A DNA stretch of 64,000 nt. Origin: Caballeronia ptereochthonis. GTDB lineage: Bacteria > Pseudomonadota > Gammaproteobacteria > Burkholderiales > Burkholderiaceae. The stretch lies in NCBI RefSeq assembly GCF_001545075.1, contig NZ_FCOB02000024.1, forward strand, positions 1 through 64,000, written 5' to 3'. Within the stretch, counting starts at the first letter, position 1. Each line of letters starts with the position of its first letter. The notes beneath the pieces were generated by a model. It did not search any database, was not told the origin of the DNA, and was given only the letters and a program-made list of their open reading frames with translations. Both the position numbers and the translations under genes were made by a program. Positions 63,332-64,000 of the stretch are shown here, one piece after another.

Positions 63332-63913
63332 ATGCTGAAAAAGCTGCTGATGCTGTGCCTCGCGTTCATGCTGTCCGTCGGTGCGGCCTTCGCCGCGGTC
63401 GATGTCAATACCGCAGATCAAGCCGCGCTGGAATCGGTGAAGGGCCTCGGGCCCGTGAAGTCGAAGGCGATCGTCGACGAGCGCACGAAGAACGGCCCGT
63501 TCAAGGACGCCGACGATCTCGCGAACCGCGTCAAGGGTTTGGGCACCAAGTCCGTGACGAATCTGGAGCAGAACGGCCTGACGATCGGCGGCTCGTCGCT
63601 GCCGCCGACCGGCAAGACCACGAAGCCCGCGACCTCGGCCACGACCACGCAAGGCGGCAGCGCCGCGCCGAACTCGACGGTCAAATCCTCGACGGCCGCC
63701 ACGGCGGCGACTTCGCCGGCGGTCACCACGGCGCAGCCACCGGCCGCGACGGCCGCATCGGGCACGAAGACTTCCAAGGCCTCGAAGAAGGAAAGCGCCG
63801 GGGCGACCACGGCGAGCGCATCGAGCCCGTCCGCGGCGAGCAATGCGAAGCCCGCCAAATCGAAGCGAAGCAAGAAAGACAAGGCCGCCAGCGCCGCGGC
63901 TGCCAGTCAGTGA
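63332..63913 (+). CDS. ComEA-like helix-hairpin-helix DNA-binding protein
   Basis: A 193-residue exported protein. The signal peptide (MLKKLLMLCLAFMLSVGAAFA) is followed by a double helix-hairpin-helix domain at about residues 22-82, with VNTADQAALESVKGLGPVKSKAIV, as in ComEA and competence proteins. The last 110 residues are Ala/Thr/Ser-rich and end in a Lys-rich tail (SKRSKKDKAAS). ComEA binds incoming DNA in the periplasm during transformation; no other competence gene is in the window. GGAG lies nine bases before the ATG. Confidence 0.88.
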   Translation: MLKKLLMLCLAFMLSVGAAFAAVDVNTADQAALESVKGLGPVKSKAIVDERTKNGPFKDADDLANRVKGLGTKSVTNLEQNGLTIGGSSLPPTGKTTKPATSATTTQGGSAAPNSTVKSSTAATAATSPAVTTAQPPAATAASGTKTSKASKKESAGATTASASSPSAASNAKPAKSKRSKKDKAASAAAASQ

Positions 63914-64000
63914 TTCTTCGGGCAAGCCGGACGAAGGGAAACTGCCTTCGCGTATGATCATCGCCGAACGGCCGCTCGCGGCCGATGCTCGCGTCACCAT

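Noticed and set aside
63914..64000. Possible start of another plus-strand gene (ATG at 63954, open to the edge)
   Set aside because: Only 15 codons are visible, with no ribosome-binding site and no recognisable N-terminus; I cannot assign it.

Overview
The window is a GC-rich piece of the main chromosome of a beta-proteobacterium, most probably Burkholderia sensu lato (Burkholderia, Paraburkholderia or Caballeronia). That placement is an inference from gene content and order: phaC-phaA, pgeF-rluD facing bamD, hfq-hflX-hflK-hflC-hisZ-purA, bamB-der, surE-pcm-nlpD-rpoS, the 4.5S RNA next to dnaX-ybaB-recR, and trxA-rho. I see no insertion sequence, prophage, integrase, CRISPR array, tRNA or rRNA gene. 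Very long open frames on the non-coding strand are a by-product of high GC content.

Layout. Positions 1-2.5 kb hold polyhydroxyalkanoate synthesis (start of phaA, complete phaC). Positions 2.5-5.6 kb hold pgeF and rluD facing bamD. Positions 5.6-9.0 kb hold a DinG/YoaA-type helicase, a small YdcH-like protein and a Gln-rich exported coiled-coil protein, all on the minus strand, with tex (plus) and kup (minus) converging on a shared terminator. Positions 13.9-31.3 kb are one long minus-strand run: phosphoribosyltransferase, purA, hisZ, DUF2065, hflC, hflK, hflX, hfq, der, bamB, yfgM, hisS, ispG, rodZ, rlmN and ndk. Most of it serves nucleotide metabolism, translation, isoprenoid synthesis, membrane quality control and outer-membrane assembly. 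A BI-1 family membrane protein (plus) shares a terminator with rlmD (minus). An exonuclease and the rpoS-nlpD-pcm-surE cluster follow.

Positions 38.7-44 kb are the most accessory-looking part: a quinone oxidoreductase-like enzyme, then a minus-strand cluster with a NitT/TauT-type ABC importer, a CaiB/BaiF CoA-transferase and a DUF1653 protein. Positions 44-47.7 kb carry recR, ybaB, dnaX and the 4.5S RNA gene ffs. From 47.9 kb to the end the genes are on the plus strand: trxA, rho, mtfA, rpmE2 (zinc-independent L31), a GT-C glycosyltransferase, a MATE exporter, a 2012-residue alpha-2-macroglobulin with its penicillin-binding protein 1C partner, and a ComEA-like helix-hairpin-helix protein.

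No convincing undescribed multi-gene system is visible. The items most worth following up are mostly regulatory. The rho leader is G-poor and C/U-rich, with a perfect 13-nt direct repeat that looks like a Rho-binding autoregulatory site. dnaX has an extended -10 box so close to its ATG that a leaderless mRNA is likely. The Gln-rich exported protein has a hairpin between its Shine-Dalgarno sequence and start codon. The importer/CoA-transferase cluster has no assigned substrate.
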